The notes: a model not told the origin generated them from the sequence alone. 64,000 bases of DNA from Sulfitobacter noctilucae (GCF_000622365.1 NZ_JASC01000004.1:124001-188000); one strand, 5' to 3'; positions 34,233-43,968 are shown, counted from the stretch's first letter. Made by a program: numbers and translations.

Positions 34233-36299
34233 ATGCAAAACACCACCCCTCGCACTGCCGGACGGCTTCGCATCGGTATTGATGTCGGCGGGACGTTTAC
34301 CGACTTTGTTATGGCCGACACACAGACTGGCAAGGTCACGCTCTACAAAGAACCCTCAACCCCGGATGATCCGTCCCGCGCCCTGATTGCAGGGTTGGAA
34401 AAATTCCTCCAGCGCGAGGACATGTCCCCTGCTGATGTGGGCGGGCTTATGCACGGCACGACAATCGGGCTGAACGCGATCATCCAGCGAAAGGGTGCGC
34501 GGATCGGCCTCGTCGTCACAAAAGGGTTTCGTGACATACTCGAAATCGCACGCTGCCGGATGCCGTCGTCTTTCGATCTTCACGCGGATAAAGAAGTGCC
34601 TTTGGTGCCCCGCAGCCATGTGATCGAAATTGACGCGCGCTTTGACGACGACGGCAAACTGACCCGAAACCCTGGCGCGGAGGAACTGGACCGTGTGGCC
34701 AAGGCGCTTGCTGCGCTTGACATCGACGCGGCCGCGCTGATGCTCGTCAACGGCTATACCGATCCCCAAGCTGAAGGGCGCATCGCCGATGCACTTTCGG
34801 ATCAATTGCCAGATCTGTCGATATCCTCTGCAGCATTGATCTGGCCCGAAATCCGCGAATATGAACGCGCCCTCGTGGCCTGCTTGAACGCCTATATCCA
34901 GCCGCTGATGGGCAGCTATTTCACCCGGCTTACTGCTGGACTGGAACGCATCGGGGTTGATGCACCATTGCTGGTAACAGCTTCAAACGGCGGGTCGCTT
35001 TCTGTGACATCAGCCGTTGACCGTCCGGTCGAGACAATCCTGTCCGGTCCCGCATCCGGTGTCATGGCCGCCGTTCGGCAGGCAAGCCAATCCGGTATGC
35101 AGGATATCATCACCTTTGACATGGGCGGGACGTCCTCGGACATGGCGGTCGCGACCGATGGGACGGCAGGTATGGCGACACGCACGGATATCGGCGGGTT
35201 GCCACTTGCTCTACCAGTGGTTGATGTGAACGCCATCGGTGCCGGCGGCGGGTCTATCATTTGGGCCGATGCACAAGGGGTGCTGAAGGTAGGACCGCAA
35301 AGTGCCGGTGCACATCCCGGCCCCGTGTCTTATGGACGCGGCGGGACGGAACCAGCGGTAACAGACTGTTACATCGCTTGCGGCTTTATCAATCCGGCCA
35401 GTTTTGGCGGTGGGAGCATGCCGCTCGACGGTCCAGCGGCGGGTGCGGCACTAGAAAGCGTCGCCAATCGCATCGGAATGCGCGGATCTGACACCGCCGC
35501 CCGCATCGCCGAGGGGGCCCTATCTGTCGCTTCCGCAGGAATGGCAGGTTCGTTGTTCCGCACGATGGCGGAACGGGGGCTGGACCCCCGTAATTTCGTA
35601 TTGCTGCCATTCGGAGGTGCGGGTCCGACCCATGCCAACCTTCTTGCCGAGGAAATCGGGATCGAGCGTATCCTCGTCCCCCAGGCAGCTGGCGCATATT
35701 GTGCGATGGGGGCCGCCGGTGCTGATCTACGCCGTGATTTTGTGCGTTCGCTTCGGGTCGAGCTAACCGAAGATAGCGCCGCTGCTGCTGAGACGGCGTT
35801 CGAGACGTTACAGAAGGACGGCAACGCATGGCTCGATGCAGAGCTGCCCGATATTTCCGAGCGCCGCGCCGAACGGTCAGCGGATATGCGCTATGCAGGG
35901 CAAGCCTATGAATTGCGGGTGGAGATTGAAGCAAAGGCGAACCTCGCCACCTACGCCGAGGCCTTTCATGTCGAACATGAACGGATCTACGGATTTCGCG
36001 ACAGTGCTGCGATGATCGAAATCGGGACCATCCGTTTGGCCATGATCGGTGCGGGACAACCGCTTTCGACCTCGGCTCCTTCGGTTACCGGAGATCCGAC
36101 GCAGGATTCCCGTGATATCTACGTCAACGGGGCATGGCGCGAAGCGGCTGTCTACAATCGAGCCGGTCTGGCCGTCGGGGCAAAGCTGGAAGGGCCCGCC
36201 ATCGTTGAGCAGCCCGAAACCACCACCGTCATTCTCCCCGGCTGGGGCGCTCGTGTTGACCCGCATGGAAACCTGATTATCGAGAGGACACCGGCATGA
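34233..36299 (+). CDS. hyuA: Hydantoinase/oxoprolinase subunit A (HyuA, ATP-dependent)
   Basis: ATG 34233 follows AGGAG and gives 688 residues. The N-terminus RIGIDVGGTFTDFVMADTQT has the actin-like nucleotide site of the HyuA family. The middle of the protein has DIITFDMGGTSSDMAVATDG, the second phosphate-binding loop, and the C-terminal part RNFVLLPFGGAGPTHANLLA. With HyuB, these enzymes open 5-membered cyclic amides such as hydantoins and 5-oxoproline, or carboxylate ketones, using ATP. Its stop overlaps the start of hyuB by 4 bp. The substrate here is unknown. Confidence 0.9.
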   Translation: MQNTTPRTAGRLRIGIDVGGTFTDFVMADTQTGKVTLYKEPSTPDDPSRALIAGLEKFLQREDMSPADVGGLMHGTTIGLNAIIQRKGARIGLVVTKGFRDILEIARCRMPSSFDLHADKEVPLVPRSHVIEIDARFDDDGKLTRNPGAEELDRVAKALAALDIDAAALMLVNGYTDPQAEGRIADALSDQLPDLSISSAALIWPEIREYERALVACLNAYIQPLMGSYFTRLTAGLERIGVDAPLLVTASNGGSLSVTSAVDRPVETILSGPASGVMAAVRQASQSGMQDIITFDMGGTSSDMAVATDGTAGMATRTDIGGLPLALPVVDVNAIGAGGGSIIWADAQGVLKVGPQSAGAHPGPVSYGRGGTEPAVTDCYIACGFINPASFGGGSMPLDGPAAGAALESVANRIGMRGSDTAARIAEGALSVASAGMAGSLFRTMAERGLDPRNFVLLPFGGAGPTHANLLAEEIGIERILVPQAAGAYCAMGAAGADLRRDFVRSLRVELTEDSAAAAETAFETLQKDGNAWLDAELPDISERRAERSADMRYAGQAYELRVEIEAKANLATYAEAFHVEHERIYGFRDSAAMIEIGTIRLAMIGAGQPLSTSAPSVTGDPTQDSRDIYVNGAWREAAVYNRAGLAVGAKLEGPAIVEQPETTTVILPGWGARVDPHGNLIIERTPA

Positions 36300-38287
36300 C
36301 CCGCCTCGACCCTGTACTGCTGGAAATCCTGGGCAACAAATTCGCTTCGGTGACAGAAGAGATGTGCCTGACGCTGCAACGCACGGGCCGAACACTCTAT
36401 GTCAAGGAAACCGCGGACTTTGCCTGCGCGCTTGCCGGCGCGGACGGACGCTTCTTTGCCTACCCCCGATCCATCGGCGTTTCGGGATTTGTCGGGCTGG
36501 AATGCCTGCCGTCGATCGAGGCGGTGATTGCCCTGCAAGGCGCGCTTGAGCCCGGTGACGTGATCCTGACAAATGACCCCTACCGATCAACAGGCCTTGC
36601 CACGCACCTGCCCGACCTGCACATGATCGAACCGTATTTCCACAACGGCGAGATTATCGCCTATGGGTGGTGCTTTGTGCATTGCTCCGATGTCGGGGGA
36701 CGCGTGGCCTCGTCGATCTCTCCGCTCAACACCGAAATTTTTCAGGAAGGCCTGCGGATTCCGCCCGTTAAACTGATACGCAAGGGGCAGATGTCGAACG
36801 AAGTACGCCTGTTTCTTGACGCCAATTCCCGAACACCCGAAGCCAACATGGGCGATATCAACGCGATGCTCGCCTCTCTGGCAACGGGGCGCAAACGCGT
36901 AGCGCAGATGCTCGGGCAGCACGACCCGCAAGAGCTGAGCTCAGCGCAGGGCGCATTGATGGACTATGCCGCAGGTAAGGCCGAAGCCGTGTTGCGCAGC
37001 ATTCCAGAGGGCAAGTACAGCTTTTCGGACTATCTTGATGACGATGCTGCGAGCCGTCTGCCGGTGCGCGTAGCCGTTACGATCGAGATTGCAGACGGCA
37101 AAATCCACCTCGACTTCACGGGCACCGACCCGCAGGTCGCGACGGCGATGAACATCCCCTCCTGCGGTCGCCCCCATGCATGGCTGACCCTTAGAATGCT
37201 CGCGCTGGTCCTTACCCTCGACCCCTCGGCCCCGCTGAACGCCGGGTTACTGCGGCCCCTTAGCATCAATGCCCCGCTGGGGTCTTTGGTGAATCCCGAA
37301 GAACCCGCAGCGACCGGCGTACGGCACGCGGCCGCAATCCGCGTGAACGATATACTGAATGGTGCGTTTGCGCTGGCCTTGCCGGACGTGATGCCCGCTG
37401 CGGCCTCCGGCACTGTGATTCCGATCGTTGTGAGCGAACCCAATGCAACGGGCGGCCGAACGGTGCAGGTGGTCGAACCACTAATTGGGGGCACAGGAGC
37501 GCGCAAAGGTCACGATGGCGTGGACGGCCGCGATAGCGGCATCTCCAACCTCGCCAACAACCCGGTGGAAACGGTCGAGGCCGAACTCGGTGTCGAAGTT
37601 CTGCACTATGGGCTGCGGCCCGATTCAGGTGGGGCTGGCGAATGGCGCGGCGGCTGCGGGATGGAACTGTCGTTCCGTATTCTGACGGAAGGGTCAAACG
37701 TGCTGGCGCGGGGCATGGAACGTCTCTTGTTCCGCCCTTGGGGACAATCGGGCGGGCAACCGGGCAAACCCGGATCGCTGGTCATCAACGAAGGTCACCC
37801 GCGTGAACACCGCCTGGGCAAAATCGACGTTCTAGAAGTCAGCGCTGGCGACGTTGTGACATTCCGCACGCCGGGGGCCGGCGGTTGGGGCAATCCGTTC
37901 GAGCGGGCACCCGAGGCCGTTCTGGCTGATATCGAGGCCGGTTTCGTAACTCCCGAATGCGCACGGCGTGACTACGGGCTGGTACTGTGCAACGGCGTAT
38001 TTGATGCTGAAGCCACGGCGGCCCTGCGCGAAGCTGCATCCCCAAAGTCGGCTACCGTTTTTGGACCCGAGCGCGACGCGTGGGACAGTATCTTCGCGCC
38101 CGGTCTTATGGACCAATTGAACGCAGGCCTCTTGGCTTTGCCGCTATCGCGCCGCCAAAGCCAAAGACGCGAGATACTTGAAACCGTGCTTGCGGATCTA
38201 CCTTCGAGCTTTCCACGCAGCCCCGCGAACGACACGCAACGAAAGACAGCGATCCACCGTCTTGAAACCTGGTTGAGCAGCCTCTGA
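36296..38287 (+). CDS. hyuB: Hydantoinase/oxoprolinase subunit B (HyuB)
   Basis: A 663-residue partner of HyuA. It begins MTRLDPVLLEILGNKFASVT, with the family pattern of HyuB, and holds GDVILTNDPYRSTGLATHLP (about 83-102) and a metal/substrate site with IAYGWCFVHCSDVGGRVASS (about 120-139). The C-terminus is rich in GGAGEWRGGCGMELSFRI-like loops that complete the active-site cavity. It overlaps the end of hyuA by 4 bp, and the polyamine-type SBP gene follows 49 bp later. The two subunits should form a cytoplasmic complex. Confidence 0.9.
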   Translation: MTRLDPVLLEILGNKFASVTEEMCLTLQRTGRTLYVKETADFACALAGADGRFFAYPRSIGVSGFVGLECLPSIEAVIALQGALEPGDVILTNDPYRSTGLATHLPDLHMIEPYFHNGEIIAYGWCFVHCSDVGGRVASSISPLNTEIFQEGLRIPPVKLIRKGQMSNEVRLFLDANSRTPEANMGDINAMLASLATGRKRVAQMLGQHDPQELSSAQGALMDYAAGKAEAVLRSIPEGKYSFSDYLDDDAASRLPVRVAVTIEIADGKIHLDFTGTDPQVATAMNIPSCGRPHAWLTLRMLALVLTLDPSAPLNAGLLRPLSINAPLGSLVNPEEPAATGVRHAAAIRVNDILNGAFALALPDVMPAAASGTVIPIVVSEPNATGGRTVQVVEPLIGGTGARKGHDGVDGRDSGISNLANNPVETVEAELGVEVLHYGLRPDSGGAGEWRGGCGMELSFRILTEGSNVLARGMERLLFRPWGQSGGQPGKPGSLVINEGHPREHRLGKIDVLEVSAGDVVTFRTPGAGGWGNPFERAPEAVLADIEAGFVTPECARRDYGLVLCNGVFDAEATAALREAASPKSATVFGPERDAWDSIFAPGLMDQLNAGLLALPLSRRQSQRREILETVLADLPSSFPRSPANDTQRKTAIHRLETWLSSL

Positions 38288-38336
38288 ACAGCACCGGAAA
38301 ACCGGTCCAACACGACAAACCCAACGGAGAGAGCAC

Positions 38337-39377
38337 ATGACACTGAACAGACGAAAATTTCTTGGCACTGGCGCCGCCGCTGCCAGCTTGGTTGGCCTGA
38401 ACGGCCTACCGCTTCATGCTCAGGGCAAGACCCTGAATGTCACCGCCTACGGTGGTGTCTGGGAGCAAGCGGTCCGCGACTGCTTTGTTGCGCCCTTCGA
38501 GGCGAAAACAGGTGCGAAGGCGACTGTCTCACTCGGCGGTCCCGCCCAATGGCTGGCACAGGTAGAAGCCAGCCCTGACAACCCGCCACTCGACGTGCTG
38601 ATCATGTCCCCCGACCTCGCTGTTCTCGCAGCTGAAGCGGACCTTATGGATGATTTCACGGTCGAAAAGCTGCCGAACCTTGCGTACATTCCGCAGGAAT
38701 TTACCGATGCTTGTCTCGGAAAGGGCACGTATTTCGACTACGGCGTCGGCGGCATCACCTACAACAAAGACGTGGTTGCAGAACCACCCCGAAGCTTTGC
38801 CGACTTCGTTGATCGCGTGGCCGCGGGCGAGTTCATCGCTTCAATTCCTTCAATCCAGTACGGCCCGACCACTGTCTTCTTCCTCTGGGCACTGAACAAC
38901 GCACTCGGCGGGGATGTCGACAATACCGACCCCTTCTTTGAAGCGATGGCCAAGATGAAGGACAATCTGGTGTACTGGGCAGGTCCCAATGACTTCTTCA
39001 ACCACCTTGCTTCCGGCGAAGCCGATCTTGGTATCTACTTTGACGGCCGGACGTGGAACCACGTGGATGAAGGCGTGGACTGGATCGACTGGATCAACCC
39101 CGAAGAAGGCGGCGCGATCACTTCTGTGGCGATCCAGAAGCCTAAAAACGCGTCGGACCTGGCGTGGGACTATCTGAACGAGGTTCTGGATGCCGATAAC
39201 CAGGCCAAGTTCGCGGAGATCCTCAACTACGGTGTGACGAACACGCAGGTCGAATACAGCGAGAAACTGGCCGCGCGGGTCACGCCGCTGTCCGAAGCGA
39301 ACCTGCCTCCCTATGCGGAAATCGCCCGTGTTCGCAACGACTGGGTCGATCGCTGGAACCGCGAAATCGGCATGTAA
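38337..39377 (+). CDS. potD: ABC transporter substrate-binding protein, spermidine/putrescine type, Tat-exported
   Basis: A 346-residue periplasmic binding protein. The N-terminus MTLNRRKFLGTGAAAASLVG carries the twin-arginine motif RRKFLG, so export is likely by the Tat system, unlike the Sec-exported TRAP and polyol proteins of this window. The mature fold is of the PotD/PotF group: LNVTAYGGVWEQAVRDCFVA at the start, YGVGGITYNKD in the middle and a C-terminal region with PPYAEIARVRNDWVDRWNRE. The bound ligand is probably a cationic amine or a related compound; the other operon genes suggest a cyclic amide. Confidence 0.85.
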   Translation: MTLNRRKFLGTGAAAASLVGLNGLPLHAQGKTLNVTAYGGVWEQAVRDCFVAPFEAKTGAKATVSLGGPAQWLAQVEASPDNPPLDVLIMSPDLAVLAAEADLMDDFTVEKLPNLAYIPQEFTDACLGKGTYFDYGVGGITYNKDVVAEPPRSFADFVDRVAAGEFIASIPSIQYGPTTVFFLWALNNALGGDVDNTDPFFEAMAKMKDNLVYWAGPNDFFNHLASGEADLGIYFDGRTWNHVDEGVDWIDWINPEEGGAITSVAIQKPKNASDLAWDYLNEVLDADNQAKFAEILNYGVTNTQVEYSEKLAARVTPLSEANLPPYAEIARVRNDWVDRWNREIGM

Positions 39378-39386
39378 TCCCCATCC

Positions 39387-39412
39387 GCCCCCGCCGCTAC
39401 GGTGGCGGGGGC
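39387..39412 (+). terminator. Hairpin between binding-protein and permease genes of the Pot-type operon
   Basis: GCCCCCGCC (39387-39395) pairs perfectly with GGCGGGGGC (39404-39412), with an 8-base loop. It lies 10 bp after the binding-protein stop. There is no U-run, so it is more likely to protect the upstream mRNA 3' end than to terminate fully. Confidence 0.6.
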
Positions 39413-39440
39413 AACCTCTAGAAACGAAGAAAGAGAGATC

Positions 39441-40283
39441 ATGTTGGATGCTGTAAAAAATTCAGCTCGAGCCCGCCGCGCGCTACTGCTGGCGCCGGCG
39501 CTGATCTTTCTTGCGGTATTCTTCGTGATGCCACTTGCAGACAATTCCGCCCGTTCGTTCCTGACGGAAGACGGCGGGTTCACCCTGTCGCGCTATGCCG
39601 CCTTTCTGACCGACCGCTTCTATCTCGGCGTCATCCTCGAAACCCTGATCCTGTCGGCCGCAGTCACAGTAATTTCCGTCGTGATCGCCTATCCCGTTGC
39701 TTATGTGCTGGTGCGCAAGGCGGGGCGTCTTTCGGGCCTGATCGTGTTTCTCTTGATTGCGCCGCTTCTCACGTCGATCATCATGCGCACCTTCGGCTGG
39801 CAGGTGCTGTTTGCGCGCCGTGGGTTGGTGAACCAATGGCTTGTGACCGATCTGGGGCTTCTTGATACGCCATTGCGGTGGCTGAATACGCCGGGCCTCG
39901 CCATTGCAGCCTTGGTCCATGTGCTGGTGCCTTTTGCCGTCCTGTCCATCGCGTCGGTGCTGCAAGGCGTCGACCGTCGACTTGAGGAGGGCGCACTTGT
40001 CCTCGGTGCATCGCGGATCCGCACATTTTTCGAAGTAACCCTGCCGCTCACAGTCGATGGCATCGGCACCGGCGCGATCCTTGTCTTCATGATCGCCAAC
40101 GGATCTTTCGTAACACTTGTCCTGCTTGGTGGTGGCTTTCAGACGCTGCCTCTGCTGATCTATCAACAGTTCAACACCACCCGCGATTTCGCGCTGGCCT
40201 CGACGATGAGCACAATTCTCCTTGTGATCGCGCTGGCCTGCTTGTGGCTGCAATTGCGCCTGCTGCGCAGACAGGGGGTCTGA
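39441..40283 (+). CDS. potB: ABC transporter permease, PotB type
   Basis: ATG 39441 (MLDAVKNSARARRALLLAPA) follows AAGAGAG and gives 280 residues. It has about six membrane helices; the EAA-type loop is RLEEGALVLGASRIRTFFEV near residue 183, which contacts the ATPase. It is 1 bp from the next permease gene (its stop precedes the ATG). It forms the channel for the SBP described upstream. Confidence 0.88.
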   Translation: MLDAVKNSARARRALLLAPALIFLAVFFVMPLADNSARSFLTEDGGFTLSRYAAFLTDRFYLGVILETLILSAAVTVISVVIAYPVAYVLVRKAGRLSGLIVFLLIAPLLTSIIMRTFGWQVLFARRGLVNQWLVTDLGLLDTPLRWLNTPGLAIAALVHVLVPFAVLSIASVLQGVDRRLEEGALVLGASRIRTFFEVTLPLTVDGIGTGAILVFMIANGSFVTLVLLGGGFQTLPLLIYQQFNTTRDFALASTMSTILLVIALACLWLQLRLLRRQGV

Positions 40284-40284
40284 G

Positions 40285-41076
40285 ATGCGGTTGTCCGACT
40301 GGGCGCTGTGGGTCTTTACCATCGCCTTTTTCATTTTCATGATCCTGCCGATTGCCGTGGTCGTCGTGATCTCTTTCACGTCGGCGGGCTATGCCTCCTT
40401 CCCCATCCCCGGCTGGTCACTGAAATGGTTCGCCCGCATTTTTGAATATGAGCCATTCATGAATTCGCTCTGGGTCAGCTTGAAACTTGGCGTGATCGCC
40501 ACCGCTGCCTCCTGCTTGCTGGGCGTGCCGGCGGCGCTGTATCTATCGCGGTCACGCTCGGGCTGGGCCACGGCAATAACGGCCTTCATGCTCTCTCCGC
40601 TGTCCATGCCTATGATCGTGATCGGTTTTGCATCCTTGTTCTTCCTGTCGCGGCTCGGCTTTGGCGTTTCCTTCCTGTCGCTGGTAATCGTCCACACGGT
40701 GATCTGCCTGCCTTACGTGATCCGCACAGTCACCGCAGTCTACCGCGCTATCCCACCTGCTTATGAAGAGGCGGCGCAGATACTCGGAGCATCGCGCCTG
40801 ACGGTATTCCGTGAGGTAACACTGCCGCTGATCCGGCCCGGCATCGCGGCAGGCAGCCTGTTCTCCTTCCTCACTTCCTTTGATAATCTACCGGTCAGCT
40901 ACTTTTTTGGCTCTGCCCAAACCAATACGCTGCCCGTTGTGATGCTTGCCTATATGGAGCATCAGTTCGACCCCTCCATCGCCGCCCTGTCGACCCTGCA
41001 ACTGGTTTTCGCCGTCGTGGCGCTCGTCGTTGCGGACCGTTTGTACGGGATACAGAAAATGACAGTCGCCACCTGA
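40285..41076 (+). CDS. potC: ABC transporter permease, PotC type
   Basis: A 263-residue permease with about six helices, beginning LWVFTIAFFIFMILPIAVVV. The EAA loop reads YEEAAQILGASRLTVFREVT (about 153-172). It completes the transporter with PotB and the ATPase. The class V aminotransferase gene follows by 19 bp. Confidence 0.88.
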   Translation: MRLSDWALWVFTIAFFIFMILPIAVVVVISFTSAGYASFPIPGWSLKWFARIFEYEPFMNSLWVSLKLGVIATAASCLLGVPAALYLSRSRSGWATAITAFMLSPLSMPMIVIGFASLFFLSRLGFGVSFLSLVIVHTVICLPYVIRTVTAVYRAIPPAYEEAAQILGASRLTVFREVTLPLIRPGIAAGSLFSFLTSFDNLPVSYFFGSAQTNTLPVVMLAYMEHQFDPSIAALSTLQLVFAVVALVVADRLYGIQKMTVAT

Positions 41077-41095
41077 TACTAGCCGGAGCATGACC

Positions 41096-42541
41096 ATGAC
41101 ACCACTCACACGATTTCGCGCCGCGCTTGACCGACCGGATATTCTCGACCATCTGCGCGAAGGCCTGATTGGACGCGATATGCCGTTCGAAACGCCTTAC
41201 GGGACGCAGCGACTGCTTTATGCGGACTATGTCGCCTCCGGTCGCGCGTTGAAACAGATCGAGACCTTCGTCACGGACGAAATTCTGCCGTGGTACGCCA
41301 ACAGCCACACCGAAGCCTCGGCCACAGGTGAGGCGATGACTCGCATGCGGGAAGAAGCCCGCACAACAATCGCGCGTCTCGTCAACGCCGGACCTGATGG
41401 TCACGTTATATTCGCCGGAGCGGGGGCAACAGCGGGCCTGAACCGGATTGCCCGTCTGCTGCGGTTAGAGGAGCGGGTCAGAGCAGGCGAACGGATCGTA
41501 GTGATCCACGGCCCTTACGAGCACCACTCCAACATCCTTCCGTGGCGGGAAAGCGGAGCCGAGATTCACGTCGCCCGCCCCGGGGCACTGGGTGGCGTAG
41601 ACCTTGTGCATCTCGAAAACCTCCTGCGAGAAATCGACGCCGATCTGGTCGTCGGCAGTTTCTCTGCCGCCTCCAACGTCACTGGCATCCTGACCGAACC
41701 GGATCCGGTCACACTCTTGCTCAAATCCTATGGTGCGTTGGCAATCTGGGACTATGCGGGCGGGGCACCCTACCTTCCAATGGATATGAACCCCAGCGCA
41801 GAGGCCAAGAAGGACGCAATCGTATTTTCAACGCACAAGTTTCCGGGCGGCCCCGGCGCCTCCGGTGTCGCGGTTGTCTGTGATAGTCTGGTACAGCGCG
41901 CCACGCCGACGGCACCCGGAGGCGGCACGGTCTCCTTCGTCTCGCCTTGGCGGCACGACTATTCGACCCGCGTGGAAGCCCGCGAAGAAGGCGGAACCCC
42001 CAACGTCGTCGGCGATATCCGCGCAGCACTGGTGATGCTGGTCAAAGACGCCGTGGGGGCAGAGCGTATCGAATCTATTGATTGGAACCTGCGGAAACGC
42101 GCACTGAAAGCATGGGCGGACACGCCCGAGATCCAGCTTCTTGACCAATCCGGTGCGGATGCGCTGCCGATCATGTCGTTCCGTGTGGTTGGAAAGGCGA
42201 GTGTCGTCCATCATCAGCTATTCACCCGCATGCTCTCAGACATTCATGGGATTCAGGTGCGGGGCGGCTGTGCCTGTGCGGGTCCTTACGCCCACCAGTT
42301 GCTTGGCATCGACGAAACCGGATCTGACGCGCTTTTCTCGCGGCTGGCGGAAGGGCACGAAATAGAAAAGCCCGGTTGGGTGCGGCTGAACCTGTCGTGG
42401 CTGCACTCCGAAGACGAAGTCTCCCGCATTATCGACGGTGTCCGCGATCTGGCCCGCACGGCCGAACAGCACGCCTCGAATTACACCTGCGACACGGCAA
42501 CCGCACGCTTCCGCCACCAGAATGCGAGACACAGCGCATGA
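41096..42541 (+). CDS. Class V PLP-dependent enzyme (cysteine-desulfurase-like)
   Basis: ATG 41096 is preferred over ATG 41090 because GGAG (41085-41088) is then correctly spaced; it gives 481 residues. The fold-type I PLP lysine is Lys248 in FSTHKFPGGPGASG. A Cys-rich loop RGGCACAGPYAHQL with Cys392 and Cys394 occupies the position of the active-site cysteine loop of SufS/IscS-type desulfurases. The N-terminal TPYGTQRLLYADYVASGRAL resembles the substrate-entry part of the family. The reaction is not known. Its stop overlaps the ATG of the monooxygenase gene (ATGA), so the two are translated together. Confidence 0.8.
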   Translation: MTPLTRFRAALDRPDILDHLREGLIGRDMPFETPYGTQRLLYADYVASGRALKQIETFVTDEILPWYANSHTEASATGEAMTRMREEARTTIARLVNAGPDGHVIFAGAGATAGLNRIARLLRLEERVRAGERIVVIHGPYEHHSNILPWRESGAEIHVARPGALGGVDLVHLENLLREIDADLVVGSFSAASNVTGILTEPDPVTLLLKSYGALAIWDYAGGAPYLPMDMNPSAEAKKDAIVFSTHKFPGGPGASGVAVVCDSLVQRATPTAPGGGTVSFVSPWRHDYSTRVEAREEGGTPNVVGDIRAALVMLVKDAVGAERIESIDWNLRKRALKAWADTPEIQLLDQSGADALPIMSFRVVGKASVVHHQLFTRMLSDIHGIQVRGGCACAGPYAHQLLGIDETGSDALFSRLAEGHEIEKPGWVRLNLSWLHSEDEVSRIIDGVRDLARTAEQHASNYTCDTATARFRHQNARHSA

Positions 42542-43968
42542 GCCTGGACGATCTGAAATCCCGCTTGGCAGAAGACCTGCGCTTTCTCAATCTTCCGGCG
42601 GCCTCTTGGGTACCACCGCGTGACGGTGTAGTAGATGTGCTTGTCGTCGGGGCGGGCATGTGCGGCTTGGCCGCGCTTGCCAACTTGCAATTCCTTGGCA
42701 TCACGAACAGCTTTGCTATTGATGCCGCACCGATGGGTCTTGAAGGGCCATGGGACACTTTTGCCCGTATGGAGACCCTGCGCTCACCTAAGACCCTGAC
42801 CGGTCCCGCACTCGGGCTTCCTGCGTTGACCTTCCAGGCTTGGTTCATGGCGCAATGGGGGCCAAAGGAGTGGGAAAACCTCGACAAAATCCCCAAGGGG
42901 CAGTGGATGGAGTATCTGCGCTGGTACCGCGATGCGCTTGAACTGCCAATTCGCAACGAGACCCGCCTTACAGGGCTTAAAGGCGATGACGGCGGGCTTC
43001 TGGTGACACTGAAGTCACCCGAAGGCATGGAACAGGTTCGCGCAAGGCGCGTGGTTCTGGCAACCGGCCGGTCCGGTCTTGGGGGCGGTGCAGTGCCTGC
43101 GGCGTTGGAAGAATTGGACCGCCGATACTGGGCGCATAGTGCCGACGATATCGACTTTTCGGCTCTCAAGGGCCGCTGCGTCACCGTAATTGGAGCGGGC
43201 GCATCAGCCTTTGATAATGCTGCCACAGCATTGGAAAAAGGTGCCGCGCGTGTCGACATGTTGATCCGGCGCGAGACGATTCCTGCGATCAACAAGTTGA
43301 CCGGTATCGCAAGCCCGGGCACCGAGTATGGGCTTGGCCACGTACCCGACGACTGGAAGCTGCGTATCCATCACTACGCCGCAGATCAGCAAGTTCCGCC
43401 ACCCGCACATTCGGTCAGGCGGTTCACCCGGCATCCGAATGCCTTCCTGCACCTCGGCTGCGCCCTGACGGGTGCTGAGGAAAAGAATGGGCAGCTGCGC
43501 GTCAAAACTGCCCGCGGGGATTTCGTGTCCGATTTCGTAATTGCGGGTACAGGATTCCGCAACGATTTTGCCGGGCGCGGCGACCTGAACGAGATCGCGC
43601 CGCATGTGCTCTCTTGGAAGGATCGCGCAGACTTTCCCGCGCATCTCTCCAAGGACGGACCGCTCGGTTCTTCGCCCTACCTTGCGCCCGATTTTACATT
43701 TCTTGAAAAGACCCCCGGCACCTGCCCTGCCCTGTCGTTGATCCACTGCTTCAACGATGCTGCGATGCTGAGCCACGGCAAGGTGTCGGGTGATATTCCT
43801 GCCGTCAGCGTTGGTGCCAAACGCCTGGGCCGCGCCATTGCTGCAGCTTTCTTCAGCGAGGATATCGAGACGCAGTTCGAGCGATTGAAAGCCTATGATA
43901 CGCCGGAACTGGCTGGCGACGAATATGTCCCTGCGCCCTGTTTGCCCCCTTTGGAACCCAAAGCATAG
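42538..43968 (+). CDS. FAD/NAD(P)-binding protein, flavin-containing monooxygenase-like
   Basis: ATG 42538 (MSLDDLKSRLAEDLRFLNLP) gives 476 residues, with a 4-bp overlap to the PLP enzyme. The FAD site is DVLVVGAGMCGLAALANLQF (about 33-52). A second Rossmann site CVTVIGAGASAFDNAATALE (about 217-236) binds NADPH, and RRYWAHSADDIDF before it resembles the FMO/BVMO linker. It is likely to oxygenate an amine, sulfur or ketone compound, or act as a reductase. It is the last gene of the ABC/HyuAB operon; 120 bp separate it from the beta-oxidation genes. Confidence 0.8.
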   Translation: MSLDDLKSRLAEDLRFLNLPAASWVPPRDGVVDVLVVGAGMCGLAALANLQFLGITNSFAIDAAPMGLEGPWDTFARMETLRSPKTLTGPALGLPALTFQAWFMAQWGPKEWENLDKIPKGQWMEYLRWYRDALELPIRNETRLTGLKGDDGGLLVTLKSPEGMEQVRARRVVLATGRSGLGGGAVPAALEELDRRYWAHSADDIDFSALKGRCVTVIGAGASAFDNAATALEKGAARVDMLIRRETIPAINKLTGIASPGTEYGLGHVPDDWKLRIHHYAADQQVPPPAHSVRRFTRHPNAFLHLGCALTGAEEKNGQLRVKTARGDFVSDFVIAGTGFRNDFAGRGDLNEIAPHVLSWKDRADFPAHLSKDGPLGSSPYLAPDFTFLEKTPGTCPALSLIHCFNDAAMLSHGKVSGDIPAVSVGAKRLGRAIAAAFFSEDIETQFERLKAYDTPELAGDEYVPAPCLPPLEPKA

